From positions 145,221 to 209,220 of the forward strand of contig NZ_FUYK01000003.1 of the NCBI RefSeq assembly GCF_900167955.1: DNA of 64,000 nucleotides. Direction: 5' to 3'. The notes beneath the pieces are model-generated. The model saw only the letters and a list, made by a program, of their open reading frames with translations. It ran no database searches and was not told the origin of the DNA. This DNA comes from Candidatus Nitrosotalea bavarica (lineage in GTDB: Archaea; Thermoproteota; Nitrososphaeria; Nitrososphaerales; Nitrosopumilaceae). Of this stretch, positions 52,294 to 61,491 are shown piece by piece; within the stretch, counting starts at the first letter, position 1; each line of letters starts with the position of its first letter. The position numbers and the translations under genes were made by a program.

Positions 52294-52671
52294 TCATTTT
52301 CTTTTAGAATATGGCTTGAATGTGATACCAGCAAGCCCACGTCGAACCATTTTGTTAAATCTCTTACCATGACTAAGATATGGAAATCTCATATGGATTA
52401 GCTCATGGACTATAGTATTTTCAAGCACTTTTTCATCTGGAATCTTTCTTACGTTGATAAAGACAACATTGTCCATAATATAGGACACGCCAAGATACTT
52501 GTAAGCTGATGTCCTTCTACCTTCAGTCACACTCTTTGGCATTTCCAGTACCTCCTTTGTTGTCAGCAACATCTTTGGCTCTGAGATACTAAATCGTGCA
52601 CAATAGATTCCTACCTTTTCTAATATCTTAAAACGAAGATCAGAGTCTAACTTCACAGAACATGATAGCAA
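52294..52671 (-). CDS. SprT/WLM-like zinc metallopeptidase
   Basis: 125 residues with HELIH (in ENTIVHELIHMRFPYLSHGKRF) and a His about 10 residues further as likely third ligand, the layout of SprT, YgjP and WLM proteases. SprT/Spartan relatives cut DNA-protein crosslinks; assignment here is by motif and size only. Basic C-terminus KPYSKRK. Confidence 0.72.
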   Translation of the reverse strand: MLSCSVKLDSDLRFKILEKVGIYCARFSISEPKMLLTTKEVLEMPKSVTEGRRTSAYKYLGVSYIMDNVVFINVRKIPDEKVLENTIVHELIHMRFPYLSHGKRFNKMVRRGLAGITFKPYSKRK

Positions 52672-52734
52672 GAAATCCCAAGTTTAATGCATATTGTCAA
52701 AATGTATGCCAGCGGTTGTGTAATTTTTTATTTT

Positions 52735-52750
52735 TACCACTAAAGTGGTA
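52735..52750. promoter_or_regulatory. Perfect dyad TACCACT-AA-AGTGGTA
   Basis: A 7-bp inverted repeat with a 2-nt centre sits in the gap between dpcK and the SprT-like gene. On the minus strand it is followed by an A/T-rich TATA-like stretch (AAAAATAAAAAATTA), about 60-80 nt before the SprT-like start. It resembles the dyad at 44101 in layout, though not in sequence. Confidence 0.4.
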
Positions 52751-52813
52751 AGTAGGGTCAGAAATCCGTTAGTTTAATCACAAATCATACAGCCACCGTC
52801 TCCTCATTCCCCA

Positions 52814-53308
52814 CTAACTCATAGAGCTCATTATGGACCTAGCTCTATTTCTTACCTCCTCTGTTACAAGTACAATGACTAACCCTTCATTTGGTTGACC
52901 ATACAAAATTACAGAATTATCAGGCGCATATACTGCAACTGGAAGTACAAGCAAGTCCTCCTCTCCAGATACAATAATTCTAACTGGCGGTGTCATACCA
53001 AATGCTTTTTGAATTACAGATATGCTTTCTTGAGTTATTTCTGCGGCAGGGTTTGTACAGGTAAGAATTGTCTCGGCATGTCCCGCTGGTAAATCCCTCT
53101 TGCTTCTTTTTTCTATCGAGTCTATAATCTGCAATGCCGGATTAAAGCCAAACTTTATCATTTTTTCTGTAGTGGCGTCACCCACAGTGATTATAAAAGA
53201 ACCTAATGGAATATTTTTTGAAATGTTGATACTCGTAGTGTCAGAGTCTAGTAGTAAAATGCCAAGCGGTTTTTTTAATTGGTCACGTAAATTTTCAGGC
53301 AGACGCAC
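52814..53308 (-). CDS. GTP-dependent dephospho-CoA kinase (DUF359)
   Basis: Final step of archaeal coenzyme A synthesis. DUF359 family signatures: GSFIITVGDATTEKMIKFGFNPALQIIDSIEKR near the N-terminus, TCTNPAAEI and the C-terminal LVLPVAVYAPDNSVILYGQPNEGLV. 164 aa. Sits 25 nt after the Mrp ATPase gene in the same direction. Confidence 0.9.
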   Translation of the reverse strand: MRLPENLRDQLKKPLGILLLDSDTTSINISKNIPLGSFIITVGDATTEKMIKFGFNPALQIIDSIEKRSKRDLPAGHAETILTCTNPAAEITQESISVIQKAFGMTPPVRIIVSGEEDLLVLPVAVYAPDNSVILYGQPNEGLVIVLVTEEVRNRARSIMSSMS

Positions 53309-53333
53309 AATTTTCTTTTGTTTTCAACTATTT

Positions 53334-54416
53334 TTATGTAGCTACTTCAGCCTTTAGTTCTTCACTTAGCTGAGACGCAAGTACACTACACTTGGCAGCC
53401 ACGTTCTTTGCCACAATCATAAAAGATTGAGACATGCTAGAATTTGGATCAGTTACAAGTACTGGTTTTCCACTGTCAGAACCCTCCATTATTCCAGGAT
53501 TAAGTGGAATCTCTCCCAAGAATGCAAGGTTATGCGTTTCACTCATTCTTTTTGCCCCCTCTCTTCCAAAGATGTAATGCTTTTCAGTACATTTAGGACA
53601 TATGAAATAACTCATGTTTTCTATCACACCCATGATTGGTATGTTTAATTTTTGGAACATACCAAATGCCTTGACTGCGATATTGCTTGCAACTTCTTGC
53701 GGAGTGGTAACAACAACTATTCCAGTGATAGGAATAGTCTGGGCAAGTGTCAGTGGAATATCCCCCGTCCCGGGTGGTAAATCCACTATGAGATAATCAA
53801 GATCAGTCCAATTTGTATCAACTAGGAATTGTTTTAAGATTCCAGAAATTATCGGACCACGATAAATTGCGGCCTGATGTGCCTGCTCTGCAAAGAAACC
53901 AAACGATACAACTTTGATCCCATGTGATTCTGCTGGTTGTAATTTATTATTGTCAACTTCCATCGAGGCCTTGCCCATTCCAAGCATTAGCGGAACACTT
54001 GGTCCATAGATATCAGCGTCAAGTAATCCAACCTTTGCACCGGTCTGGGCCAATGCAAGTGCCAAGTTTACAGATACAGTAGTTTTTCCCACTCCACCTT
54101 TACCACTTGCAACACCGATGATATTTTTTACAGTTGGTAGCATTTGATCTACACTAAGGGAACGTCCCTCCATGACTTTGGCAGTAACCTTAAGATCGAG
54201 TTTTGAAACTTCTTTTATTGTAGCAATTGCAGCTCGTACATCTTGTTCTATTTCATCATTGAAGGGACAAGCAGGAGTAGTAAGTTCAAGTGTAAATTTC
54301 AAATCATTTCCGTTTATCTCAATGTCTTTAATCATGCCCATGGAGACTATGCTCTTTTTGAGATCGGGGTCAATTACGGTACTAAGAGTAGTAAGGATTT
54401 GATCAACTGAGACCAT
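53334..54416 (-). CDS. apbC: Mrp/ApbC-type Fe-S carrier ATPase
   Basis: N-terminal MIP18/DUF59 domain (1-85, with TPACPF, Cys50) fused to a P-loop ATPase with deviant Walker A SGKGGVGKT (104-112) and a late CxxC (ICPKC) that binds a bridging iron-sulfur cluster. Delivers Fe-S clusters to target proteins. 360 aa. ATG 54416 chosen over the upstream start at 54431. First gene of the pair with dpcK. Confidence 0.93.
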   Translation of the reverse strand: MVSVDQILTTLSTVIDPDLKKSIVSMGMIKDIEINGNDLKFTLELTTPACPFNDEIEQDVRAAIATIKEVSKLDLKVTAKVMEGRSLSVDQMLPTVKNIIGVASGKGGVGKTTVSVNLALALAQTGAKVGLLDADIYGPSVPLMLGMGKASMEVDNNKLQPAESHGIKVVSFGFFAEQAHQAAIYRGPIISGILKQFLVDTNWTDLDYLIVDLPPGTGDIPLTLAQTIPITGIVVVTTPQEVASNIAVKAFGMFQKLNIPIMGVIENMSYFICPKCTEKHYIFGREGAKRMSETHNLAFLGEIPLNPGIMEGSDSGKPVLVTDPNSSMSQSFMIVAKNVAAKCSVLASQLSEELKAEVAT

Positions 54417-54504
54417 AAAGTAAAAAATCATGAATACGATATTTAAACATAGGCAAAAATCACATCCAAAGATTCATAAATTCAAATTTTATGTAATTTT
54501 TTGA

Positions 54505-55143
54505 TTGTTTTCTATATCAACCCTTACTGATGTAGTTAGGATACCGCCTAAACTATTTGGAGAGTCGCTAAAAAAAGCAGCTATTACAATTTTAAGAGAA
54601 AAATATGAGAGTATGATAAATCCAGAACTTGGTTATGTCATCATGATACTTGAAACCAAGGTAGAAAAAATGGGCAAGGTAATTGCTGGAGACGGAGGAA
54701 CATATCACAGAGTAGAATTTACTGCATTAACATTTTCACCAAAACTCCAAGAAATTGTTCGTGGAGAAATTGTCGAGATTACAGACTTTGGAGCATTTGT
54801 CAGAATTGGTGCAACAGATGCACTATTACACTTGTCACAAATTATGGACGACTATCTCAAAAGCGATGTCAAGTCTGGCATGATCCTTGCAAACCAGAGT
54901 GGAAGAACAATGAAGATTGGAACTACACTTCGTGCAAGAATTACTGCAGTATCAATTGGCAAGACCGCAGCTATGAAAGTTGGAATCACATGTAGACAAC
55001 CATTCTTGGGGGCAGATGAATGGATTGAAGAAGAAATAAAGAAAGCAAAAGCACCAGCTGCTCCAGCTACAAAGACACCAGCAGCTGCAGCTACAAAGAC
55101 ATCAGCTACGGACAAGCCCAAAAAGACAGCGGAGAAAAAATGA
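54505..55143 (+). CDS. rpo7: RNA polymerase subunit Rpo7 (RpoE')
   Basis: Stalk subunit of archaeal RNA polymerase. N-terminal RNP-like domain (1-80) and S1/OB domain (GEIVEITDFGAFVRIGATDALLHLSQI, about 90-170). The last 30 residues are an Ala/Pro/Thr/Lys-rich tail (APAAPATK repeats) not found in most homologues. TTG start at 54505. Followed 6 nt later by spt4, the usual archaeal order. Confidence 0.93.
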   Translation: MFSISTLTDVVRIPPKLFGESLKKAAITILREKYESMINPELGYVIMILETKVEKMGKVIAGDGGTYHRVEFTALTFSPKLQEIVRGEIVEITDFGAFVRIGATDALLHLSQIMDDYLKSDVKSGMILANQSGRTMKIGTTLRARITAVSIGKTAAMKVGITCRQPFLGADEWIEEEIKKAKAPAAPATKTPAAAATKTSATDKPKKTAEKK

Positions 55144-55149
55144 TAAGAA

Positions 55150-55338
55150 ATGGTTAGAGAGTTGGCATGTCGCAAGTGTAAATTTGTAACAGTAGGTAAA
55201 GTATGTCCCATATGCAAATCATCTGATCTGAGTCCGGACTGGAGTAGTTCAGTCTTAGTTGTAGACCCAGCAAATTCTGTTGTTGCCAAATCTTTAGGAA
55301 TTAAAGAAAAAGGCAAGTATGCACTCAAGGTAACCTAG
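55150..55338 (+). CDS. spt4: Transcription elongation factor Spt4 (RpoE'')
   Basis: 62-residue zinc protein; CRKC and CPIC are the zinc ligands, and WSSSVLVVDPANSVVAKSLGI is the Spt5-binding core. Works with Spt5 on the RNA polymerase clamp. Directly after rpo7 and 1 nt before nadC. Confidence 0.95.
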   Translation: MVRELACRKCKFVTVGKVCPICKSSDLSPDWSSSVLVVDPANSVVAKSLGIKEKGKYALKVT

Positions 55339-55339
55339 G

Positions 55340-56167
55340 TTGCAACCAAGTGCAAAAAAATATCTAGAAAGTTTTCTTGCTGAGGATATTGGAAGGGGTG
55401 ATATTACTAGCAGATTACTTCCAAGAAAAAAAATTGTTGCAAGTATAATATCTCGTGAGAACGGCATTGTGGCAGGCGTACAATATGCAAAAGAGATTTT
55501 CCAATCAAGAAATTGCAAAGTTACAATACATAGAAAAGATGGACAATCAATTATCCCAAATCAAAAGATAATCACAATATCTGGCGATGTATATCCAATA
55601 TTATCATGTGAGAGAACCGCACTAAACCTAATGTCAAGAATGAGTGGAATTGCTACCCAGGTAAACGCATATGCAAAAAAAATTCGTGCCGCAAACCCCA
55701 AAGTTGGGCTCTACTCAACAAGAAAGACAGCACCAGGCCTTAGAATATTTGACAAAGACGCAGTTGTGATTGGAGGAGGTCATAGACACAGAATGGCCCT
55801 TGATCAAATGGTCATGATAAAGGATAATCATATTGCAGCAACAGACTCACTTTTAGATTTGATAAGACGTGCAAAACAAAAACACAGGAAAATTGAGGTT
55901 GAAGTTGAAAGCTTGCATCATGCTACAATGGCAGCAAAGGAGGGGGTAGACATAATCATGCTTGACAACATGTCTCCCATGCAGATTAAAAATATAATAA
56001 AAAAATTAAAGCAACTCAACTTACGAAATAAAGTAAAAATTGAAGCCTCGGGGGGAATAAATCATTCAAACGTCACACAATATGCAAGGTCAGGTGTGGA
56101 TATGATATCCATTGGAAAACTGACAAGTTCGGTATCAGGGCTTGATCTGAGCCTTGAAGTTAATTGA
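55340..56167 (+). CDS. nadC: Nicotinate-nucleotide pyrophosphorylase (carboxylating)
   Basis: Quinolinate phosphoribosyltransferase of NAD synthesis. Motifs: AEDIGRGDITSRLL at the N-terminus, SRMSGIATQ, TRKTAPGLRIFDKDAVVIGGGHRHRMAL and the C-terminal IEASGGINHSNV. 275 aa. TTG start at 55340 right after spt4, so probably the same mRNA. Convergent overlap of 8 nt with nadA. Confidence 0.95.
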   Translation: MQPSAKKYLESFLAEDIGRGDITSRLLPRKKIVASIISRENGIVAGVQYAKEIFQSRNCKVTIHRKDGQSIIPNQKIITISGDVYPILSCERTALNLMSRMSGIATQVNAYAKKIRAANPKVGLYSTRKTAPGLRIFDKDAVVIGGGHRHRMALDQMVMIKDNHIAATDSLLDLIRRAKQKHRKIEVEVESLHHATMAAKEGVDIIMLDNMSPMQIKNIIKKLKQLNLRNKVKIEASGGINHSNVTQYARSGVDMISIGKLTSSVSGLDLSLEVN

Positions 56168-57098
56168 TTGCAAGCATGCGCTCTATTGCAACCTGGGCTT
56201 TAGTTGCAATATTCTTCGGAACCTTTACCTGATACTTTTCTTCTTTTAATGAGGCATGTACCTTGTCTAGAGTTATCATCTTCATGTATTTGCATATAGC
56301 ATTTTCAGACATTGGGATGAATTGTTTATCAGGATTGAGTTTTTTCATCCTGTATAATATGCCAGTCTCTGTTGCTACAACAAATTGTTTTGATGCAGAG
56401 TTTTTAGCATGATTCATCATTCCTTCTGTAGATAAAACTTGGACTTGCCTTGAACCATAATCCCCTGATGCAATATCATACATCACTGAAGATGTGCAAC
56501 TACATTCTGGATGAACTAAAAATTCTGCATTTGCATACTCGTTGAGTTTTTGTTGCACATCCTGTGATCTTATTCCAGCATGAACGTGGCATTCTCCTGC
56601 CCAGATGAACATGTTATGACGGTTTGTCATCTTTGCAACATAAGAGCCTAAGAACATATCTGGCAAGAACAAGATCTCCTTGTCTTCAGGAATTGATTTT
56701 ACAACATTTACAGCATTAGACGAAGTGCAACAGTAATCAAGCTCGGCCTTTACTTCTGCAGATGTATTTACATAACCTACTGCAATTGCTCCCGGGTGTT
56801 CTGACTTCCATTTTCTCAACTCGTCTGCATTTATCGTATCAGCCAGAGAACATCCAGCCGCGAGGTCTGGAATCAAGACCTTTTTGTTTGGACAAGTTAT
56901 TGCTGCAGTCTCTGCCATAAAATGAACCCCACAAAATAGAATGGTCTTGTAGTCAGTGTTCGCAGCTTGTCTTGAGAGCCCTAGCGAGTCCCCCACATAA
57001 TCTGCTATATCCTGTACTTCAGGTAGTTGATAATTATGAGCAAGAATTAGAATGTCCTTTTCTTTTTTTAGTCGCAGTATCTCAGATTTGATATCCAT
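56160..57098 (-). CDS. nadA: Quinolinate synthase A
   Basis: 4Fe-4S enzyme making quinolinate from iminoaspartate and dihydroxyacetone phosphate. Key blocks: ILAHNYQLPEVQDIADYVGDS, FCGVHFMAET, the CSCTSSVMYD cluster region and CKYMKM near the C-terminus, giving the three cluster cysteines. 312 aa. ATG 57098 chosen rather than TTG 57116. Confidence 0.95.
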   Translation of the reverse strand: MDIKSEILRLKKEKDILILAHNYQLPEVQDIADYVGDSLGLSRQAANTDYKTILFCGVHFMAETAAITCPNKKVLIPDLAAGCSLADTINADELRKWKSEHPGAIAVGYVNTSAEVKAELDYCCTSSNAVNVVKSIPEDKEILFLPDMFLGSYVAKMTNRHNMFIWAGECHVHAGIRSQDVQQKLNEYANAEFLVHPECSCTSSVMYDIASGDYGSRQVQVLSTEGMMNHAKNSASKQFVVATETGILYRMKKLNPDKQFIPMSENAICKYMKMITLDKVHASLKEEKYQVKVPKNIATKAQVAIERMLAIN

Positions 57099-57189
57099 TG
57101 CAGAATAGTGTAGCAATGATTCGTCTTTAAAGGGTCATGGTATTGACAAATTTATTGCCACGTGGAACAATCGTGGCAAAATTTACCAT

Positions 57190-58008
57190 TTATGCACCCA
57201 CATTTAGCGTAGTGCCGCAAATCTTTCGGAGGCACTCTATTGCAGACAAAGTAGCAAGTCTACTTGTCTTTGGATTACTTGGACTAGGTACATTTTCCAC
57301 ATTTATTGAAAATTTGCCAAACTTTCCTTGAGCTTGTATCTCATGAGTGTTCTTGTCAGTGGCAGGGTCTGCAACTATTCTTACTCTTGTCTTTTCACTA
57401 CCAATTCCTGCAAGGCTTAGAAGTGCAGCTACATTGATGTTTGCAGGAAATAGTCTTACTGCCTCTTGTGCATTTCCTTCGTATATTGTAGTGATTGTTT
57501 TTATTTCATCAGGATTAATTTCTGAGGTTTCAAAGAATTTTGCGCCCTTCAACGCTTTCGGGTTTTTGGTAGTCACAAGAACTACAGATTCCAATTCATC
57601 CTGTACTGCTCTAATACCATCGAGTCCAATTATTGCTCCAGATGGAAGATAGACTCGTTTGTTGAAATCCTTACAACCGTCCATTACAATATCAAATATA
57701 GTTTCATCCAAAAGAGCACCGGCACTCAATATCATTACATCTTTTCTATTCTGAAGTATACTCAGTACATTATCTCGCACTGCATCTTGTGATGCAGCTT
57801 CAATTATCAGATCAACTGGAGAAGCTGCAAGCAATCCAACATTTTCTGTTATAACAGGCTTATTTTCTAATTTATCAACTAGTTTCTGGGAATTTTCTTT
57901 TGAGAAATCATAGACATGAGTAAGTTTTGCAGAGATTTTTTCAGAGTCTATTGCAAGTGCAATCTCTGTTCCAATTGCGCCGCATCCAAGTAGTCCTACT
58001 CTTTTCAA
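57190..58008 (-). CDS. nadX: L-aspartate dehydrogenase
   Basis: NAD(P)-dependent enzyme giving iminoaspartate for NadA. N-terminal Rossmann motif GLLGCGAIGTEIALAI, ILSAGALLDE, LPSGAIIGLDGI and the C-terminal NPKTSRLATLSA. TTG start. Same strand as nadA, 91 nt upstream of it. With nadC and nadA it completes the aspartate route to nicotinate mononucleotide. Confidence 0.92.
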   Translation of the reverse strand: MKRVGLLGCGAIGTEIALAIDSEKISAKLTHVYDFSKENSQKLVDKLENKPVITENVGLLAASPVDLIIEAASQDAVRDNVLSILQNRKDVMILSAGALLDETIFDIVMDGCKDFNKRVYLPSGAIIGLDGIRAVQDELESVVLVTTKNPKALKGAKFFETSEINPDEIKTITTIYEGNAQEAVRLFPANINVAALLSLAGIGSEKTRVRIVADPATDKNTHEIQAQGKFGKFSINVENVPSPSNPKTSRLATLSAIECLRKICGTTLNVGA

Positions 58009-58112
58009 TACAAATGTCTCAAGTACTCGTCCTTGTTAAATCTGTTATTAGACAACCATGGTGTTTAACAGAATATTGAATTATCTTAACCCGCATATAT
58101 CATTAGAGTAAT

Positions 58113-58988
58113 TTGGAAAAACAAGAATCTACACTAATGGAAAAAGTCCTATTCAAGATAGCAAAACAGTGGATTGCTGGTGATACCATGGAAGATGCCC
58201 TCAAGTCAGCACGTCAGGCAAACATCAATGGAATGGGTGCAATTTTGAACAAGTTAGGCGAGCATATGACATCAAAGGCTCAAGTAAGTCAAACAGTTTC
58301 AGATTATCTCACACTTGTCTCAAACTTGCGCAGATCAAAGATTTCTGGAGGATTATCAGTAAAACCAACTCAGGTAGGCCTATCCATTAATACAAAAGAG
58401 TGTCTTGAGAACCTTGATAAAATAATAGAAAAAGCATTGCAATCCCAGTCTTTTGTCTGGATAGACATGGAGTCCTCAGAACATACTGATGTCACTTTCA
58501 AAATATACCTGAATCTTTTTGAAAAATATGAGAGATTGGGAGTTGTCATTCAATCAAACCTCAAACGTACTCAAGATGACCTGAAAATGCTTCTAGAAAA
58601 GTGTGCCAAGATTCGCCTAGTAAAAGGTGCATATCATGAAACTCCAAAGAACGCATACAGGACAAGACATGAGGTTGATGAAAATTACAAAAAATTGATG
58701 CTAACTTTATTTGAACAAGGAAATGAATTTGCAATAGCAACACATGACTCCAAGCTAATTGATCTTGCTATAAATTTGTCAAAAAAACATGAAAAAAAGT
58801 TTGAGTTTCAAATGCTAAAAGGAATACGAGATGAGATAAAACCTATTTTGGTAAAAAGTGGATTTTTGGTGTCAGAGTATATTCCATATGGCACCAACTG
58901 GCTACCTTATTCAATAAGAAGACTACGAGAAAGAAAGAGAAACATACTGTTACTTGGAAGTTCGTTTATTCACTCACATCGAGTCTGA
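58113..58988 (+). CDS. Proline dehydrogenase
   Basis: FAD-dependent oxidation of proline to pyrroline-5-carboxylate (monofunctional PRODH, 291 aa). Conserved blocks: GLSINTKECLENL, IDMESSEHTD (substrate/FAD region), RLVKGAYHE with the conserved Lys, IATHDSKLI and the final IPYGTNWLPYSIRRLRER with the carboxylate-binding arginines. TTG start at 58113, alternative ATG 58137. Convergent with the next enzyme gene, overlapping by 19 nt. Confidence 0.93.
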   Translation: MEKQESTLMEKVLFKIAKQWIAGDTMEDALKSARQANINGMGAILNKLGEHMTSKAQVSQTVSDYLTLVSNLRRSKISGGLSVKPTQVGLSINTKECLENLDKIIEKALQSQSFVWIDMESSEHTDVTFKIYLNLFEKYERLGVVIQSNLKRTQDDLKMLLEKCAKIRLVKGAYHETPKNAYRTRHEVDENYKKLMLTLFEQGNEFAIATHDSKLIDLAINLSKKHEKKFEFQMLKGIRDEIKPILVKSGFLVSEYIPYGTNWLPYSIRRLRERKRNILLLGSSFIHSHRV

Positions 58989-60559
58989 GTTTGTTCTCGT
59001 AGAAACTGTAAGAGATAGTATGCACCACCTGCTCCTTTTCCAGATATTCCAGATTCTTTCCACCCAACAAATGGCTGCGCCCCAACCATAGCACCAGTGG
59101 TTGCACTAGCTGCTCTATTTGCATATGTAACTCCCGCCTCAATTTTTTCAAAGAATTTTTCAATCTCGTTTTTGTCTTGACTGAAAACTCCAGCAGTTAG
59201 TCCATAGTTACTTTTGTTTGCAAGTGTAAGTGCCTCATCAAATGTATCAAACTCTTCAACACAGAGAAACGGTAAGAATAATTCTTCTCGTATCAGTTCG
59301 TGATCTTTTGGAAGATTTGTAACAATTGTAGGTGCTACAAAATTTCCATCTTGGTGTAATGCATCAGAGATTATAGAACCTCCGCAGAGTATCTTGCCAT
59401 CTTTTTTAGCAAGTTCGGATGATTTTTGATATTTTTTTACCGCTTCGTCATTTATGACTGGCCCAATGTAGACATCTTTTTCCCATGGTTTTCCAATCTT
59501 TAGCGCACTTGTCTTTGTAACCAGTCTTTCCAAAAACTTGTTCGCAATTGATTTTTGCACATATACTCTAGAACACGCACTGCATTTTTGTCCATCATAT
59601 CCAAATGCTGCTCTTAGAACACCGTCTGATGCTTTTTCAATGTCTGCAGTTGCAGATATGATTGCAGGATTTTTCCCTCCCATCTCAGAGATAAACGGAC
59701 GAGGTTTAGCCATAGCAAATGTAGAGTAGCCCCTCATGCCTACATCCTTTGAACCAGTAAAAGCAATACCATCAACTAGAGGACTCTCAAGTATTGTTTT
59801 CCCAACTGTTCCTCCAGAACCTGTTACAAAGTTAATTGTGGACGGTGGAAGCTTGTGGTATATCGATTCAACAAACTTGAATGCAGATATGGGTGCATCA
59901 CTTGATGGTTTTAGAACAGTTGTATTTCCAGTAATTAGAGCACCCGATGTCATTCCAATTGCAATTGCCGATGGAAAATTAAATGGAGATATGATTCCCC
60001 AAACTCCGTACGGTTTGAGAACGCTGTTTGTCTTCTCTCCCGTTGTTGCATTTTTTGTCTCCTTTGAAAATCCAGTATTAATTTCAAGTTGTTCTGCATA
60101 AAATCTCATAAAGTCAATTGATTCGTCCAAGTCTCCCATGGATTCTAGTCTGTTCTTTCCGTTCTCAAAGCAAAGAATTGCAGCAAGGCGGAATTTGTTT
60201 TCAGAAAATACATCGGCAACATCTCGGAATATCTGGACTCTTTTTTGATATGGAGTAAGAGACCATTTATGAAATGACTCCTTTGCAGATTCAATTGCAT
60301 GTAGAGCATCTTCTTTTGTTCCCATGGGAAAGTGTCCTAGGATCAAATTCTTGTCAGCAGGTGATCTTACTTGGAATTTATTATCAGAAAATATCTCTTT
60401 ACCTCCTATAATCATAGGATAACTTTTTCCAAAGTCTTTTCGTGCCTCATCTATAGCATCATCAAACTTTTTATGAAATTCATCAGTTGAATTATTATCT
60501 ACAAATCTGCCCCAAGTCCTTTCATTTTCAAACATGATATAATTACCATTTACTGCCAT
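58970..60559 (-). CDS. L-glutamate gamma-semialdehyde (P5C) dehydrogenase
   Basis: Aldehyde dehydrogenase superfamily, second step of proline degradation to glutamate. Catalytic Cys in GQKCSACSR, catalytic Glu in EMGGKNPAII, the FNFPSAIAIGMTSGALITGN cofactor loop. 529 aa, slightly long at the N-terminus. Pair with PRODH indicates a complete proline-to-glutamate route. Confidence 0.92.
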   Translation of the reverse strand: MAVNGNYIMFENERTWGRFVDNNSTDEFHKKFDDAIDEARKDFGKSYPMIIGGKEIFSDNKFQVRSPADKNLILGHFPMGTKEDALHAIESAKESFHKWSLTPYQKRVQIFRDVADVFSENKFRLAAILCFENGKNRLESMGDLDESIDFMRFYAEQLEINTGFSKETKNATTGEKTNSVLKPYGVWGIISPFNFPSAIAIGMTSGALITGNTTVLKPSSDAPISAFKFVESIYHKLPPSTINFVTGSGGTVGKTILESPLVDGIAFTGSKDVGMRGYSTFAMAKPRPFISEMGGKNPAIISATADIEKASDGVLRAAFGYDGQKCSACSRVYVQKSIANKFLERLVTKTSALKIGKPWEKDVYIGPVINDEAVKKYQKSSELAKKDGKILCGGSIISDALHQDGNFVAPTIVTNLPKDHELIREELFLPFLCVEEFDTFDEALTLANKSNYGLTAGVFSQDKNEIEKFFEKIEAGVTYANRAASATTGAMVGAQPFVGWKESGISGKGAGGAYYLLQFLREQTQTRCE

Positions 60560-60651
60560 TAATTAGTTCGCTAAAAGTTGATTTTGTATTAACTGGAGGA
60601 CAAACATAATTCAAACGAGAAACATTTTATCCGTGTAGGCAAAGGTGTCTT

Positions 60652-61491
60652 ATGCTCAATACGGTATATCGTGATGCAATTAAGAAACGAGAAGAGGCAC
60701 GATCTATCTTCAAAGGTGAGAAATTTGATCAAATTATTAAAACAGCCAAGGAAAACTGGCTAGAATATACCCCTCAGAAAAAGGACTCTGACATAGCAGG
60801 AATAGACAGTAGTTATAACAGTACAAAATTTCAAGGACTGGAGTTATGGGTAGTAACTGGAGTATCTATAAAATCAGACGGTCAGATAATAACAGAGACC
60901 CACAACCAGGGATTAGGGCAACCAACACCTGAGCTTGAGACGCAGGCAAGTAGAATGGAAGTAGAAGCTTGTGTCAACTCTGTTGACAAGGCAGAACTTG
61001 TAATTCTAGATGGTTCGCTATATTCACAGTTTCTTACAAGACAGGCCGCACTTGGAAGTTCAATCACTACCGCAATAAAAAAGAGAAACAATGTAATTTT
61101 CATATCAAAGACATCATCTGCTAGAAACTATTTTGGAAAACTTGGCTCAGTTGCAGGAGATATTTTTTATTACAACCACGCAGTCAAGAGGCCTGGCTTT
61201 AGCAAGATATTTGTAGATAACAGTTTGGGACCTGGTAAAGTAGTATCATATGTTTATGCAAGACTAAGAGATTCTACTCCTTTAATCAAGATTGAACTGT
61301 TAGGATCAGATCATAATGAAAATGAAATAAAATTATTACTTGACATGATAACAAAAAATAGTGTGGGTGGATATCCATATTCATTAAAACTTGCACATGA
61401 AAATTGTAAGATCACCAATTCAGATCTGGCAAGACTTGTTAGTCTATATGGACTTGGAAATGAGGTAGGTTCTAGAGAGGTATTGAATTGA
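60652..61491 (+). CDS. nurA: NurA nuclease
   Basis: Single-strand nuclease and 5' exonuclease acting with HerA in end resection. Catalytic Asp in AGIDSSYNS (about 48-56) and a second acidic site in VILDGSLYSQFL, then VDNSLGPG and C-terminal alpha/beta parts. 279 aa. The stop overlaps the TTG start of herA (TTGA). Confidence 0.9.
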   Translation: MLNTVYRDAIKKREEARSIFKGEKFDQIIKTAKENWLEYTPQKKDSDIAGIDSSYNSTKFQGLELWVVTGVSIKSDGQIITETHNQGLGQPTPELETQASRMEVEACVNSVDKAELVILDGSLYSQFLTRQAALGSSITTAIKKRNNVIFISKTSSARNYFGKLGSVAGDIFYYNHAVKRPGFSKIFVDNSLGPGKVVSYVYARLRDSTPLIKIELLGSDHNENEIKLLLDMITKNSVGGYPYSLKLAHENCKITNSDLARLVSLYGLGNEVGSREVLN